From Pseudopedobacter sp037968815 (GTDB lineage Bacteria > Bacteroidota > Bacteroidia > Sphingobacteriales > Sphingobacteriaceae): a DNA stretch of 64,000 nt. Made by a program: the position numbers and the translations under genes. Shown here piece by piece: positions 1-7,914 of this stretch (position 1 is the stretch's first letter; each line of letters begins with the position of its first letter). Location of the stretch: positions 62,001 to 126,000 of the forward strand of contig JBBKWF010000019.1 in assembly GCA_037968815.1 (NCBI GenBank), given 5' to 3'. The notes beneath the pieces are model-generated. The model did not search any database and was not told where the DNA came from. It was given only the letters and a program-made list of their open reading frames with translations.

Positions 1-49
1 CAGTAATGGTGTAAACTAACCATATTACAGCAGTGCGTTGCATCCACAT
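1..49 (-). CDS. possible start of a gene running off the left edge
   Basis: On the minus strand an ATG at 49 opens a frame that stays open to the window edge. It gives 16 residues beginning MWMQRTAVIWL, which look hydrophobic like a signal or membrane segment. A purine-rich AAGGGTAGGA precedes the ATG. The fragment is too short to recognise, and chance cannot be excluded. Confidence 0.22.
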   Translation of the reverse strand, partial: MWMQRTAVIWLVYTIT

Positions 50-373
50 TCCTACCCTTGAAATCAGTTGACCCGAAAAAAATAAGGTGAAATTACGATT
101 GGAAAATGACCTGAAAGCACTTTTAAATTGCATTTTTTAAATTATGCTATAAAGTTAATAGTAATAAATTCTTAAAGGTTTGTAAGTAATGTAAAAATCT
201 ATCTTACATATCACTTTAGCCTCGTATTTGACTTTAATAAGATATAGTGATACAAAGTTTAAAACATAAAATTGATGTTGAGCTTTACTAAAAAAGTGTA
301 AAGGTATTATCACATTCTCAAAAAAATGGATATGAATAAAAGATTTTTATTACCTTATTAGAAAGACGATTTT
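50..373. other. intergenic region, nothing recognised
   Basis: This A/T-rich stretch lies between a possible minus-strand gene at the left edge and the plus-strand lipoprotein gene at 374. No RNA gene, repeat or convincing hairpin was seen. It presumably holds the promoter of the gene at 374, but no clear TAnnTTTG box could be assigned. Confidence 0.5.
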
Positions 374-1306
374 ATGCATAAATTAAAATACTTCATATTA
401 TTCACTATAGTGATTTTATCGGCCTGTAAAGGAACTGATGTTTTAGATGATCAAATAGTAAGCCCTATATTTCAATTAGATAAAACCAATTTAGAACTCA
501 GAATAAACGAGAGTGCTACTGTAAGTGCTAAATACTTTGACCAATATGGAGTAGAAAAAACAGTTCCATTTACTTGGCAAAGTACACAACCACAAAATGT
601 AAGTGTAGACGCAAATGGAAAAGTAACTGCTTTACAAGCTGGAAGTGCACAAATATACCCTAAGTACGAAAATATTACTGGTGATGCTGTAAATGTAACC
701 GTTGTTACAAACGATAATGCGGTTGCAAAAGTGACTATCAGCTCAACAAAAACAAATTTAGCTATAAATGAGGATGTTACACTTTCGCTTTTAGCTATAA
801 ATATTAATCAGCAAATAGTAAACGGCACAACTACAGAGTGGTTTTCTGAAAATGAATCAATTTTAGAAGTGGATGCCATGGGTAAAGTAACTGCCCTTGC
901 AAATGGAATAGCAAGTATTCATGCTAAAGTTGATGGTGTAAAAAGTAATAGCATCAGTTTTACCGTAGGTTCTTCTAGTGATTTAACGGGGCAATTTACT
1001 TCTTCTGGAGGTTACAGTTCGTCAGGAACCGCTACTATGAAAAATGAAAATGGGGAAATTATTTTAGAGCTTGGAAGTGATTTTGAAACCAGTTTTGCAC
1101 TTGGGACGTTTGTTTATTTAGCTAATTCAACCAATGGTGCAACAGTTAGAGCTAATGGCTTAGAGTTAGGTGAGGTTAAAACAAACGGTGCAAAAACCTT
1201 TAATGTAACTCAAATTAAGGCAAGCACAACCTTAACAGAATATAAATATGTGATTATTCTTTGTAAACCAGCTAGTGTAACCTTTGGTTTTGCCGAATTA
1301 AAATAA
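374..1306 (+). CDS. lipoprotein with two Ig-like (BIG2) domains and a C-terminal DM13 domain
   Basis: The N-terminus is a lipoprotein signal with lipobox LSAC (Cys18), so the protein should be anchored to an envelope membrane. Residues about 33-112 and 117-198 are two bacterial Ig-like repeats, each ending in the G(K)VTAL..G.A.I signature. Residues about 203-309 match the DM13 pattern: GQF, a DFETSF acidic/aromatic patch, YLANS, and a late VIILC with the single conserved Cys. DM13 domains are proposed to work in extracytoplasmic redox or electron transfer, and the Ig domains probably act as a stalk. The barrel gene starts 6 nt after the stop codon, so the two are very likely co-transcribed and may work together at the outer membrane. 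The domain call is from pattern recognition, and no biochemical role can be assigned. Confidence 0.8.
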   Translation: MHKLKYFILFTIVILSACKGTDVLDDQIVSPIFQLDKTNLELRINESATVSAKYFDQYGVEKTVPFTWQSTQPQNVSVDANGKVTALQAGSAQIYPKYENITGDAVNVTVVTNDNAVAKVTISSTKTNLAINEDVTLSLLAININQQIVNGTTTEWFSENESILEVDAMGKVTALANGIASIHAKVDGVKSNSISFTVGSSSDLTGQFTSSGGYSSSGTATMKNENGEIILELGSDFETSFALGTFVYLANSTNGATVRANGLELGEVKTNGAKTFNVTQIKASTTLTEYKYVIILCKPASVTFGFAELK

Positions 1307-1312
1307 TATAAC

Positions 1313-2149
1313 GTGAAAATAATAAAACTACTATTGATAATTTCCTTTTTACAAACCTCTGTTTTTGGGCAAGGTTGGGTTAAAGAAAAAGGTAAAGGCT
1401 ACTTAAAACTGGCTCAAAATATTGTAAGTTCTGATAAATATTATGCGCCTAATGGTAATACCGTGGATATTACTACTATTAGCCAATTTGGAACTTCTGT
1501 TTATGGCGAATATGGTTTTTCAAAGAGTATAACCGGATTAATCAACTTTCCGTTTTATATAAAGCAGACTATAAATGATGTAAAATTTAGGCAAAGCGGT
1601 AGAACAATTCCTGGAGATGAATTTGGAGGAGTTGGCGATGCCGAACTTGGTCTTAAATATGGCTTTTTGCAAAATAAACTAATTGTTTTAAGTACTAGCT
1701 TAATTTTGGGCTTACCACTAGGACAAACTGGAAAAGGAGAAAGCGGAATTTTGCAAACTGGCGACGGAGAGTTTAACCAACAAATACGGGTTGATGCTAG
1801 TCATTCTTTTTATCCAAAACCCATATATGTTTCTGCGTACTCAGGATTTAATAACCGTACAAAGGGGTTTTCTGATGAAATCCGTTACGGATTTGAAGTT
1901 GGGTTTCCTTTTAAAAAGTTTATCCCAATTATTAAAGTAAACGGCCTAGCTCCACTAAAAAATGGAAAAGCAATTACATCACAAGGAAGTTTATTTGCCA
2001 ATAATGTAGAATACCTCTCGCCTTCGTTAGAATTGAATTATCAAATTACGTCCAAACTTGGTGTAAGTGGTGCTGCGGCAGGTGCTATTTATGCTAAAAA
2101 TGTTCTGAAAGCAGTAAACTATAATTTTGGGTTTTATATGACTTGGTAA
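1313..2149 (+). CDS. outer-membrane beta-barrel protein (transporter-like), GTG start
   Basis: The 278-residue protein has a cleavable signal peptide (MKIIKLLLIISFL..VFG|Q). The rest alternates short polar and aromatic stretches with Gly-rich turns and ends in an aromatic residue (FYMTW), as outer-membrane barrels do. The general appearance fits the MetA-pathway/transporter-type barrel families common in Bacteroidota. The start is GTG at 1313, 6 nt after the DM13 lipoprotein stop. The GTG is preferred because it opens directly onto the signal peptide and no ATG is better placed. The pair probably forms one unit, with the lipoprotein docking to or serving the barrel. The substrate is unknown. 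Confidence 0.72.
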   Translation: MKIIKLLLIISFLQTSVFGQGWVKEKGKGYLKLAQNIVSSDKYYAPNGNTVDITTISQFGTSVYGEYGFSKSITGLINFPFYIKQTINDVKFRQSGRTIPGDEFGGVGDAELGLKYGFLQNKLIVLSTSLILGLPLGQTGKGESGILQTGDGEFNQQIRVDASHSFYPKPIYVSAYSGFNNRTKGFSDEIRYGFEVGFPFKKFIPIIKVNGLAPLKNGKAITSQGSLFANNVEYLSPSLELNYQITSKLGVSGAAAGAIYAKNVLKAVNYNFGFYMTW

Positions 2150-2229
2150 TTGAATATTAACCACTTCAGTTGTCTAACAAAATAAACTCAAAAGTCCGTT
2201 AAAAATCTTTTCGATTGATGTTACGTTAT

Positions 2230-2270
2230 AAGATTGCTGTCAGCCTAGAAAGTTGTTATGTAGCAATCTT
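2230..2270. terminator. inverted repeat between convergent genes
   Basis: A perfect 9-bp inverted repeat (AAGATTGCT / AGCAATCTT) with a 23-nt spacer lies between the plus-strand barrel gene and the minus-strand map gene. It could be a weak bidirectional terminator. The long loop and the poor T-tract keep confidence low. Confidence 0.35.
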
Positions 2271-2360
2271 TAAGTTTTTGACTAACTCATAACTGTTCTT
2301 GAAATTAAATATTTAGATATTATTTTACTCCTAAAATCAGTGTTTCCTTAACTTGTATGA

Positions 2361-3125
2361 TCAGTTCCACACTCCGTTCATTTCTGTAAGAATGATTGGT
2401 TTCCCCGAGGTAACAACAATAGTATGTTCATGTTGAGCCATAAAAACCCCTTTATCTCCAACCATTGTCCACCCGTCGTTAAGTCCAACCGAATAAGAAG
2501 ATGTGGTTGAAATAAACGTTTCAATAGCTACAACAGAGTTCTTTTTGAAACGCCTCTGATCAAATCTATTTTTATAATTTAGCAATTCGTCTGGTTGTTC
2601 ATGTAAGCTTCTGCCAATACCATGACCACCTAGGTTTTTAATCACCTTATAGCCTCTTTTTTTAGCTTCAGTTTCCATGATGTGACCTATATCTGCTATT
2701 TTTACGCCCCCACTAATGTTATTGATTGCTTTTTGTAAAATCTCTTTTGAAGCATCAACTAGCTTTTGATGTTTATGAATGTCTTCTCCAATTACAGATG
2801 AGTTCCCATTATCTGACCAATAACCATCAAGTTCGGCTGAAACATCAATATTGATTAAATCACCTTCTTGTAAAACTCTGCTGCTAGAAGGAATACCATG
2901 GCAAAATTCATTATCAACGCTTATACAAGTCCAACCCGGAAATTTATAGGTCATAAATGGTGCTGAATTGGCGCCAAGATCTTTTAAAATACCTCCTCCG
3001 AAATCATCAAGTTGTTTGGTGGTTATTCCAGGTTTGGTGTAGTTTTTCATTTCTTTCAAAGCATAAGCAACAGCGTTACTTACTTTTTGCATTCCAATGA
3101 GCTCTTCTTCGGATGTAATTGACAT
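2361..3125 (-). CDS. map: type I methionine aminopeptidase
   Basis: This cytosolic metalloenzyme removes the initiator Met from nascent proteins. The length (254 aa) is typical of the short bacterial type I form. All dimetal and catalytic residues can be placed: His76 in FCHGIP, Asp94 in INIDVS, Asp105 in WSDNG, His168 in GGHGIGR, Glu202 in AIETF and Glu233 in QHEHT. It is the last gene of a long minus-strand run; the upstream gene of unknown function ends 14 nt before it. Many Bacteroidota keep another map copy in the ribosomal-protein cluster, so this one may be an additional copy. That is inference from general knowledge and cannot be seen here. Confidence 0.93.
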   Translation of the reverse strand: MSITSEEELIGMQKVSNAVAYALKEMKNYTKPGITTKQLDDFGGGILKDLGANSAPFMTYKFPGWTCISVDNEFCHGIPSSSRVLQEGDLINIDVSAELDGYWSDNGNSSVIGEDIHKHQKLVDASKEILQKAINNISGGVKIADIGHIMETEAKKRGYKVIKNLGGHGIGRSLHEQPDELLNYKNRFDQRRFKKNSVVAIETFISTTSSYSVGLNDGWTMVGDKGVFMAQHEHTIVVTSGKPIILTEMNGVWN

Positions 3126-3139
3126 AATTATTTCTTTAT

Positions 3140-4459
3140 CTAACTAAGATTAGCTTGGGTCGCTTTCTCTTTTTCAATTTCTTCAATATCAATAATATAC
3201 TTATTCAATAAAAGGAAATCAAAAAGTGGTTTAGCTTCTGCTGAAACCTCTAAATTTTTAGTGGTTACAATCTTCTTGTTTTTAATATCCCGGTAAGGAA
3301 AAACAAGCAATTTCACGTTACGACTAAATAAATCACTTACATAAGCCAAAAGCTCATTTGTATAGTTAGTGTTGTAACTTTCTGATAGAAAGATGTGTTT
3401 TAAGTTTGCGATATTTGTAGTGATTCCTACTGTTTGCGGCTTGCACTTCGCAAGGTATTTTGCCAACTTATTATGTCTGTTAAAATTAGAAATAATAACA
3501 GCGTGGCCCATATCTAGTATTTCTGCAGCTCTTTTTGATACTCTGGCCAATAGCTCTTTGTCTTCAAGTGATGCTGTCTCCATCATATTGTTCAAGGTAA
3601 GTTCAGCCATCGTCAATAGCTTGGTGTCTTCCTTACCCATATACGTTTTATACTGAGTTACTGCATTATCAAAAAGCTCAAAATCTGGTTTTGTTTTTTG
3701 GTCAAAACGAGTACGTAAAATCATGATGTGCTTTTTGTACATCAAATCTTTTGCTTGTACAACACCTGTTTTTGGAATAAAAACGGCAGCCGGAGAATAA
3801 CCTTTTTGAATAAGGTAAAGATTAACTAAAACCTCACTTGTGTTTTCAAAAGCAGGTCCTTTTACACTTATCAAATCAATTTCTACTGAACCAGCACTTA
3901 CATTATCAGCTAAAGATTCAATCATCATCTGTGTATCTTGGTGATGATAGAAAGCCGCATATACCAAGTTGACACCTAGTATTCCAAGAATATTTTGTTG
4001 TAAAGTTGCATCGCTATCTAATAAACGAACGTGAAATATAATTTCATTAGCTGGGCCACATGGCTCTAACTGAAACTTTATACCCAACCAGCCATGAGGG
4101 TCATTAGACTTGTTGAAATTTAAAGTTGTAACAGTATCTGCAAAGGAGAAAAACTTACGTTTTTCGTACTTTATACTACAAAGTCGCTCGCCCAAAAGCT
4201 CAAACTCGTGATCAAGCATTTTCTCAAGTCGAGATTTTGAAACATACCTGCCAGACTCCTCAGCACCATAAATCTCGTTACTAAAAGTCATATCGTAAGC
4301 CGACATGGTTTTGGCAATGGTTCCGGATGCTGCACCAGCGGTGAAGAAATTTCTTGCTACCTCCTGCCCTGCACCTATTTCTGCAAATGTGCCATATATG
4401 TTTGGATCTAAATTTATGGTTAATGCTTTTCGGCGGGTATCAAGAGTTTCTAATAACAT
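3140..4459 (-). CDS. conserved Bacteroidota protein of unknown function (439 aa)
   Basis: The protein has no signal peptide and no membrane segment. The N-terminus (LDTRRKALTINLDPNIYGTFAEIGAG) and the block SGTIAKTMSAYDM are a signature I recognise from a family widespread in Bacteroidota. That family carries conflicting database names (TonB-dependent receptor; nicotinate-nucleotide adenylyltransferase). Neither fits: there is no barrel, no signal peptide, and no HxGH nucleotidyltransferase motif. The composition looks like a soluble cytoplasmic alpha/beta protein, with Rossmann-like stretches near residues 310-345 (ILDMGHAVIISNFNRHNKLAKYL). It sits between the nucleoid-protein gene (52 nt upstream) and map (14 nt downstream), probably in one transcript. 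The function is left unassigned. Confidence 0.75.
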   Translation of the reverse strand: MLLETLDTRRKALTINLDPNIYGTFAEIGAGQEVARNFFTAGAASGTIAKTMSAYDMTFSNEIYGAEESGRYVSKSRLEKMLDHEFELLGERLCSIKYEKRKFFSFADTVTTLNFNKSNDPHGWLGIKFQLEPCGPANEIIFHVRLLDSDATLQQNILGILGVNLVYAAFYHHQDTQMMIESLADNVSAGSVEIDLISVKGPAFENTSEVLVNLYLIQKGYSPAAVFIPKTGVVQAKDLMYKKHIMILRTRFDQKTKPDFELFDNAVTQYKTYMGKEDTKLLTMAELTLNNMMETASLEDKELLARVSKRAAEILDMGHAVIISNFNRHNKLAKYLAKCKPQTVGITTNIANLKHIFLSESYNTNYTNELLAYVSDLFSRNVKLLVFPYRDIKNKKIVTTKNLEVSAEAKPLFDFLLLNKYIIDIEEIEKEKATQANLS

Positions 4460-4511
4460 ATTGCAAATTTAAGAATAATTTGGTGGCTAAAAATTGCTTT
4501 TCAGTGCTATT

Positions 4512-5570
4512 TTAAGATTCTTTGTCGTAAAAAAGTGTGATATAATTTTTGCCTTTAATATCATCAAACCCTTGTTCTAACAATGCCCTGTCGCCATGAA
4601 TATAAACATGGAAGTTTTTATCAAGTTTTAAAACTGTTTTGTAGTTAGCATTCTGTTTTTTAACAGCTTGTGATGATATATCGAAACCATTACTTAAAGG
4701 TGTCTCAAATTCTTCTTCGTAATTGCCCATCATACTTTTGAAGGATTGTGCTGCAACTTCGTTTCCAATCACCTCGTCAGAAAATTCTTCGAAATCAAAT
4801 TTTTCCTTCTCTTTAAAATATTTCATTGATTTGTTGAGCAAATCAATCTTATCGGGTTTGGATATTTCGAAAGTTTCGTCTATTTTTTCGGTAACAAAGT
4901 TTTTGTACAAACCCAAAACGTTATGCGTTTGGTTAAAGCTATCGTTACGTATTTTGAGTTTTAAAAAATCATCTTTCCAGTAAACAGCCGCTTCTTGTGT
5001 TTTGTTGGTTTGGTCAATCACTACCACTTTATAACCTTCTTCTGCTTCGGTATTTATAATTAAACAGCCTTTGTCAAGTTTCTGTATGTTAATGGCTTCC
5101 TGTTCGTAGCTTAAAGAAAAACCTCCAGCATCTGGGTAAACCTTTAAATAGGTTTCCTTAGTTTCAGATTTAAAAATCCCTATCGCTTTGTGCAGTTCAC
5201 CTTCAATCTGTACCGAATCAAAATTTACGATGTAAACCTCTCCCGCCTTAATCTTTGGATGCGTAGAAACATCATATAAATGACGCGTAATTTGCTGGCT
5301 AATTTCATGGAAGTTGCTTCCACTTTCAAAAGCTTTTTTAGCAAAATGATAGATTTCGTTTAAAGCCAAATCAGCTGTTGCGTGGGTAAAACGATAAACC
5401 TCATTTACTTTTTCAAAAGGCTTTAAAAAGTAGGTCATTAACAGGTTTTTAAGCATTTCGTCTTCAATACTTAATGGCTCATCAGACAAAACCATGTATT
5501 CGTCTTGTGCCTTGTTGCCTACCTTATGTACTGATATTTGATTTAACGATGCTTCAAATGATGTAATCAT
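4512..5570 (-). CDS. nucleoid-associated protein, NdpA/YejK family
   Basis: The 352-residue soluble protein has the family hallmarks: an N-terminal region of the type ..LSDEPLSIEDEMLKNLL..YFLKPF, a central beta-rich segment with YIVNFDSVQIEGE and AIGIFKSETKETYLKV, and a C-terminal part with LDKNFHVYIHG followed by the terminal FYDKES. The E. coli relative YejK/NdpA binds the nucleoid, but the molecular job of the family is poorly defined. Several Bacteroidota homologues have been described only from sequence. The gene lies 2 nt downstream of the histone-deacetylase-fold gene, so the two are almost certainly co-transcribed, which is a notable pairing of a chromatin-type deacylase with a DNA-associated protein. 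Confidence 0.8.
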   Translation of the reverse strand: MITSFEASLNQISVHKVGNKAQDEYMVLSDEPLSIEDEMLKNLLMTYFLKPFEKVNEVYRFTHATADLALNEIYHFAKKAFESGSNFHEISQQITRHLYDVSTHPKIKAGEVYIVNFDSVQIEGELHKAIGIFKSETKETYLKVYPDAGGFSLSYEQEAINIQKLDKGCLIINTEAEEGYKVVVIDQTNKTQEAAVYWKDDFLKLKIRNDSFNQTHNVLGLYKNFVTEKIDETFEISKPDKIDLLNKSMKYFKEKEKFDFEEFSDEVIGNEVAAQSFKSMMGNYEEEFETPLSNGFDISSQAVKKQNANYKTVLKLDKNFHVYIHGDRALLEQGFDDIKGKNYITLFYDKES

Positions 5571-5572
5571 AT

Positions 5573-6475
5573 TTAAAAATAAATTTGGTTTGCAGTTTTA
5601 AAAGTATTGCAATGCGCATCAACAATTACTTTAATATCGGCAGAGTAACCGCCTCCCATACTTACCTGTACGGGGATTTTCCGTTGATAGCATTGTTCAA
5701 AAACCAACTGATCTCTTTGTTGGCATCCTTTTAAACTGAGTGCAAGTTTACCTAATTTATCTGTTTCTAACACATCAACTCCCGAAAGAAAAAAAACAAA
5801 ATCGGGTTTAACGGTGTCAAATAATACTGGAATGTGTTGAGTTAGTAATTCTAAATATTCTTTGTCCTGTACGCCGTCTGGTAAGGCTATATCTAAATCT
5901 GACTGCTCTTTACGGAAAGGGAAGTTTTTTTCGCCGTGGACGGAGAAAGTAAAAACATTTGGGTTTTTCTCAAAAATTTGAGCAGTACCATTGCCTTGAT
6001 GTACGTCTAAATCAATAATTAAAATAGTGGATGCTAATTTATTGTATAGCAAATAATTAGAGGCAATAGCCTGATCGTTTAACAAACAAAAACCTTCGCC
6101 CCAGTTGCTTCCGGCATGGTGCGTTCCTCCAGCCACATTAAAAGCAACTCCGTGTTCAATAGCGTAATGGCAACCATCAATAGTGCCTTGTACAATCCTT
6201 AACTCACGTTCTACTAATTGAGCCGTTAACGGAAATCCAGTTCGTTTTTCTTCCTGATAAGTAAGTGTTAGGGTTTTTAATTTATGCCAGTAGCTTTCAT
6301 CATGTGTAAGCAAAACCCATTTTTCATCACAAATTGTTGGAGTAAATAAGTTATCATCGGTAATGATGCCCTCATGTATTAACTGAAGTGGAATTAATTC
6401 GTATTTGAGCATCGGGAAACGATGCCCTTCTGGTAATGGATGTGCGTAAATTGGATCAAATGCGATTTTAAGCAT
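5573..6475 (-). CDS. histone deacetylase-fold zinc deacylase
   Basis: The protein is 300 aa and cytosolic. The HDAC/AcuC/acetylpolyamine amidohydrolase motifs are complete. His119-His120 in GGTHHAG form the charge-relay pair, Asp157 and His159 in IDLDVHQGNG with Asp234 in SGVDVLE bind zinc, and the glycine-rich GGGYS sits near residue 275. Bacterial members deacetylate small molecules (acetoin-related compounds, acetylpolyamines) or proteins such as acetyl-CoA synthetase. The substrate cannot be read from sequence. It overlaps the TspO-like gene upstream by 8 nt and is followed after 2 nt by the NdpA-like gene. Confidence 0.88.
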   Translation of the reverse strand: MLKIAFDPIYAHPLPEGHRFPMLKYELIPLQLIHEGIITDDNLFTPTICDEKWVLLTHDESYWHKLKTLTLTYQEEKRTGFPLTAQLVERELRIVQGTIDGCHYAIEHGVAFNVAGGTHHAGSNWGEGFCLLNDQAIASNYLLYNKLASTILIIDLDVHQGNGTAQIFEKNPNVFTFSVHGEKNFPFRKEQSDLDIALPDGVQDKEYLELLTQHIPVLFDTVKPDFVFFLSGVDVLETDKLGKLALSLKGCQQRDQLVFEQCYQRKIPVQVSMGGGYSADIKVIVDAHCNTFKTANQIYF

Positions 6476-7277
6476 TCAACTCATGTTTCTGGTAAGTGGC
6501 AATTTTATACCATTGAAAAGCAGTTAAAACGGCGACAATTACAAAGCCTATCCACGCTGTTAATATCACATTGTTGAACGCAATTTCATCAATTGATGTT
6601 CTTTTTAAAACAATGCCGTAAAGTGCCCAAATTACTACTAAGCCAAAGAATGGGTTTCTCTTCCCAATGATGATAAATACTGATAATACAACGGTTATCA
6701 AAATCATTACAATTGCCCACATACTTGGCGAAACTCCAAATCCATCCCAATTAACAGAGACTAAGTACAAAGAAATGTTAGCAATATTAGCTACGCATAG
6801 CCAAGCGAAGTAAATAGTTAAGGGAAACTGTGTAAATAGCTTGTTGTTAAAGGTTTTATCGTTATTAAAAAGATTGAGATTGATGAAGATTTTAAGCAAT
6901 GTAATCAACTGAATAATAATGAGTAGCATTGAAGTAAAAAGGTACTCATAGGTAAAAGCGAAGACCCAAAATGTAGTAGCTATGTTATTAACAATAAACA
7001 AGTTCCCAATCTTTAGTAAATCCTGATTAGCATCTGAATGTACATCATCCTTGTATGCCCTAACTAGGTGATAAATGGTAAATGCAAAAAGTGAAAGATA
7101 AATAACTCCCCAAATGGAGAAAGTTATCCCTGCGGGTGTAAAAACTGTATCGTATTTATTTGAAATATCGGCATTTGTTACTCCACCAAATATCCCGAAT
7201 TGGCTTAAATTAGAAACAGCGAACGCAATTACAAAAAATATAAAGTTGAGGATTGCTAAGGTTTTTGCTTTTTTCAT
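6468..7277 (-). CDS. TspO/MBR-related integral membrane protein
   Basis: The 269-residue protein has about seven hydrophobic segments, starting LAILNFIFFVIAFAVSNL, followed by the NKYDTVFTPAGITFSIWGVIYL region typical of tryptophan-rich-sensory-protein relatives. TspO itself is about 160 aa with five helices, so this is the longer Bacteroidota variant with extra C-terminal helices. Tryptophans lie at helix ends (FSIWGV, FAWLCV, SPSMWAIV, FQWYKI). Known TspO proteins bind porphyrins and sterols; whether this longer form does is unknown. It overlaps the downstream deacetylase gene by 8 nt, consistent with translational coupling. Confidence 0.72.
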   Translation of the reverse strand: MKKAKTLAILNFIFFVIAFAVSNLSQFGIFGGVTNADISNKYDTVFTPAGITFSIWGVIYLSLFAFTIYHLVRAYKDDVHSDANQDLLKIGNLFIVNNIATTFWVFAFTYEYLFTSMLLIIIQLITLLKIFINLNLFNNDKTFNNKLFTQFPLTIYFAWLCVANIANISLYLVSVNWDGFGVSPSMWAIVMILITVVLSVFIIIGKRNPFFGLVVIWALYGIVLKRTSIDEIAFNNVILTAWIGFVIVAVLTAFQWYKIATYQKHELNA

Positions 7278-7318
7278 TTATACAGAAATATATGACTAAA
7301 AAAGAGGTGTCTACTTAG

Positions 7319-7819
7319 TTAAAGTTCTTTAAAATCTATTTTTTTATGATCACCTTGGTTGTACGTTTTGCCTTTAACTATAGCTTTTAGTAGGTTAAAA
7401 AGCACCACCATATCGCTCTCTGCTGTGTCCCAATATTCGGCTTTTAGTACTTCTACCTTAATCAGGGTAAGGTTTGGATCTTTTTTTCCTTCCGGGAACC
7501 ATGCTTTCATAGCAGGAATCCAAAGCTCATCTATTTTGTTTTGATCGTGAGCCAAAAAAAGCTTACCGCTTAAAGCAATATAAGTATTATTCTCTGGGTT
7601 GGTATAAGTTACCGATACATTGTTGTTGATGGCAATATCGTGTTCATCTGGTGTGTGTTCATCAGAAAAAAAGTAAAGACTCCCATCGTCGTCAAGCTCC
7701 AGCGTGTTCATTGGACGACTGTAAAATTCGCCGTTAGCTTTAAGCGAGTTAAGCATGGCAACGTTTACATCGTTAATTAATGCTCTTAACTTTTGTATAC
7801 TCTCTAGTTTATCATTCAT
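7319..7819 (-). CDS. pyridoxamine 5'-phosphate oxidase-fold general stress protein
   Basis: The 166-residue soluble protein starts KLRALINDVNVAMLNSL, with GEFYSRPMNTLELDDDGSLYFFSD. That is the flavin-binding split-barrel pattern of the general-stress-protein-26 branch. The later VTYTNPENNTYIALSGKLFLAHD and the tail AEYWDTAESDMVVLF are also typical. The family binds FMN or F420-like cofactors, and individual activities are mostly unknown. It stands 41 nt upstream of the TspO-like gene and 95 nt downstream of the MutS-like gene, on the same strand. Confidence 0.85.
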   Translation of the reverse strand: MNDKLESIQKLRALINDVNVAMLNSLKANGEFYSRPMNTLELDDDGSLYFFSDEHTPDEHDIAINNNVSVTYTNPENNTYIALSGKLFLAHDQNKIDELWIPAMKAWFPEGKKDPNLTLIKVEVLKAEYWDTAESDMVVLFNLLKAIVKGKTYNQGDHKKIDFKEL

Positions 7820-7914
7820 TATGTTGGTGTTATATGCTTAAACTACAAATAAACTGCCAAACTGCTTTTTATAATAATTGAGATTAACGTTAGTCCTTAG
7901 AAGATATTCAGAAG

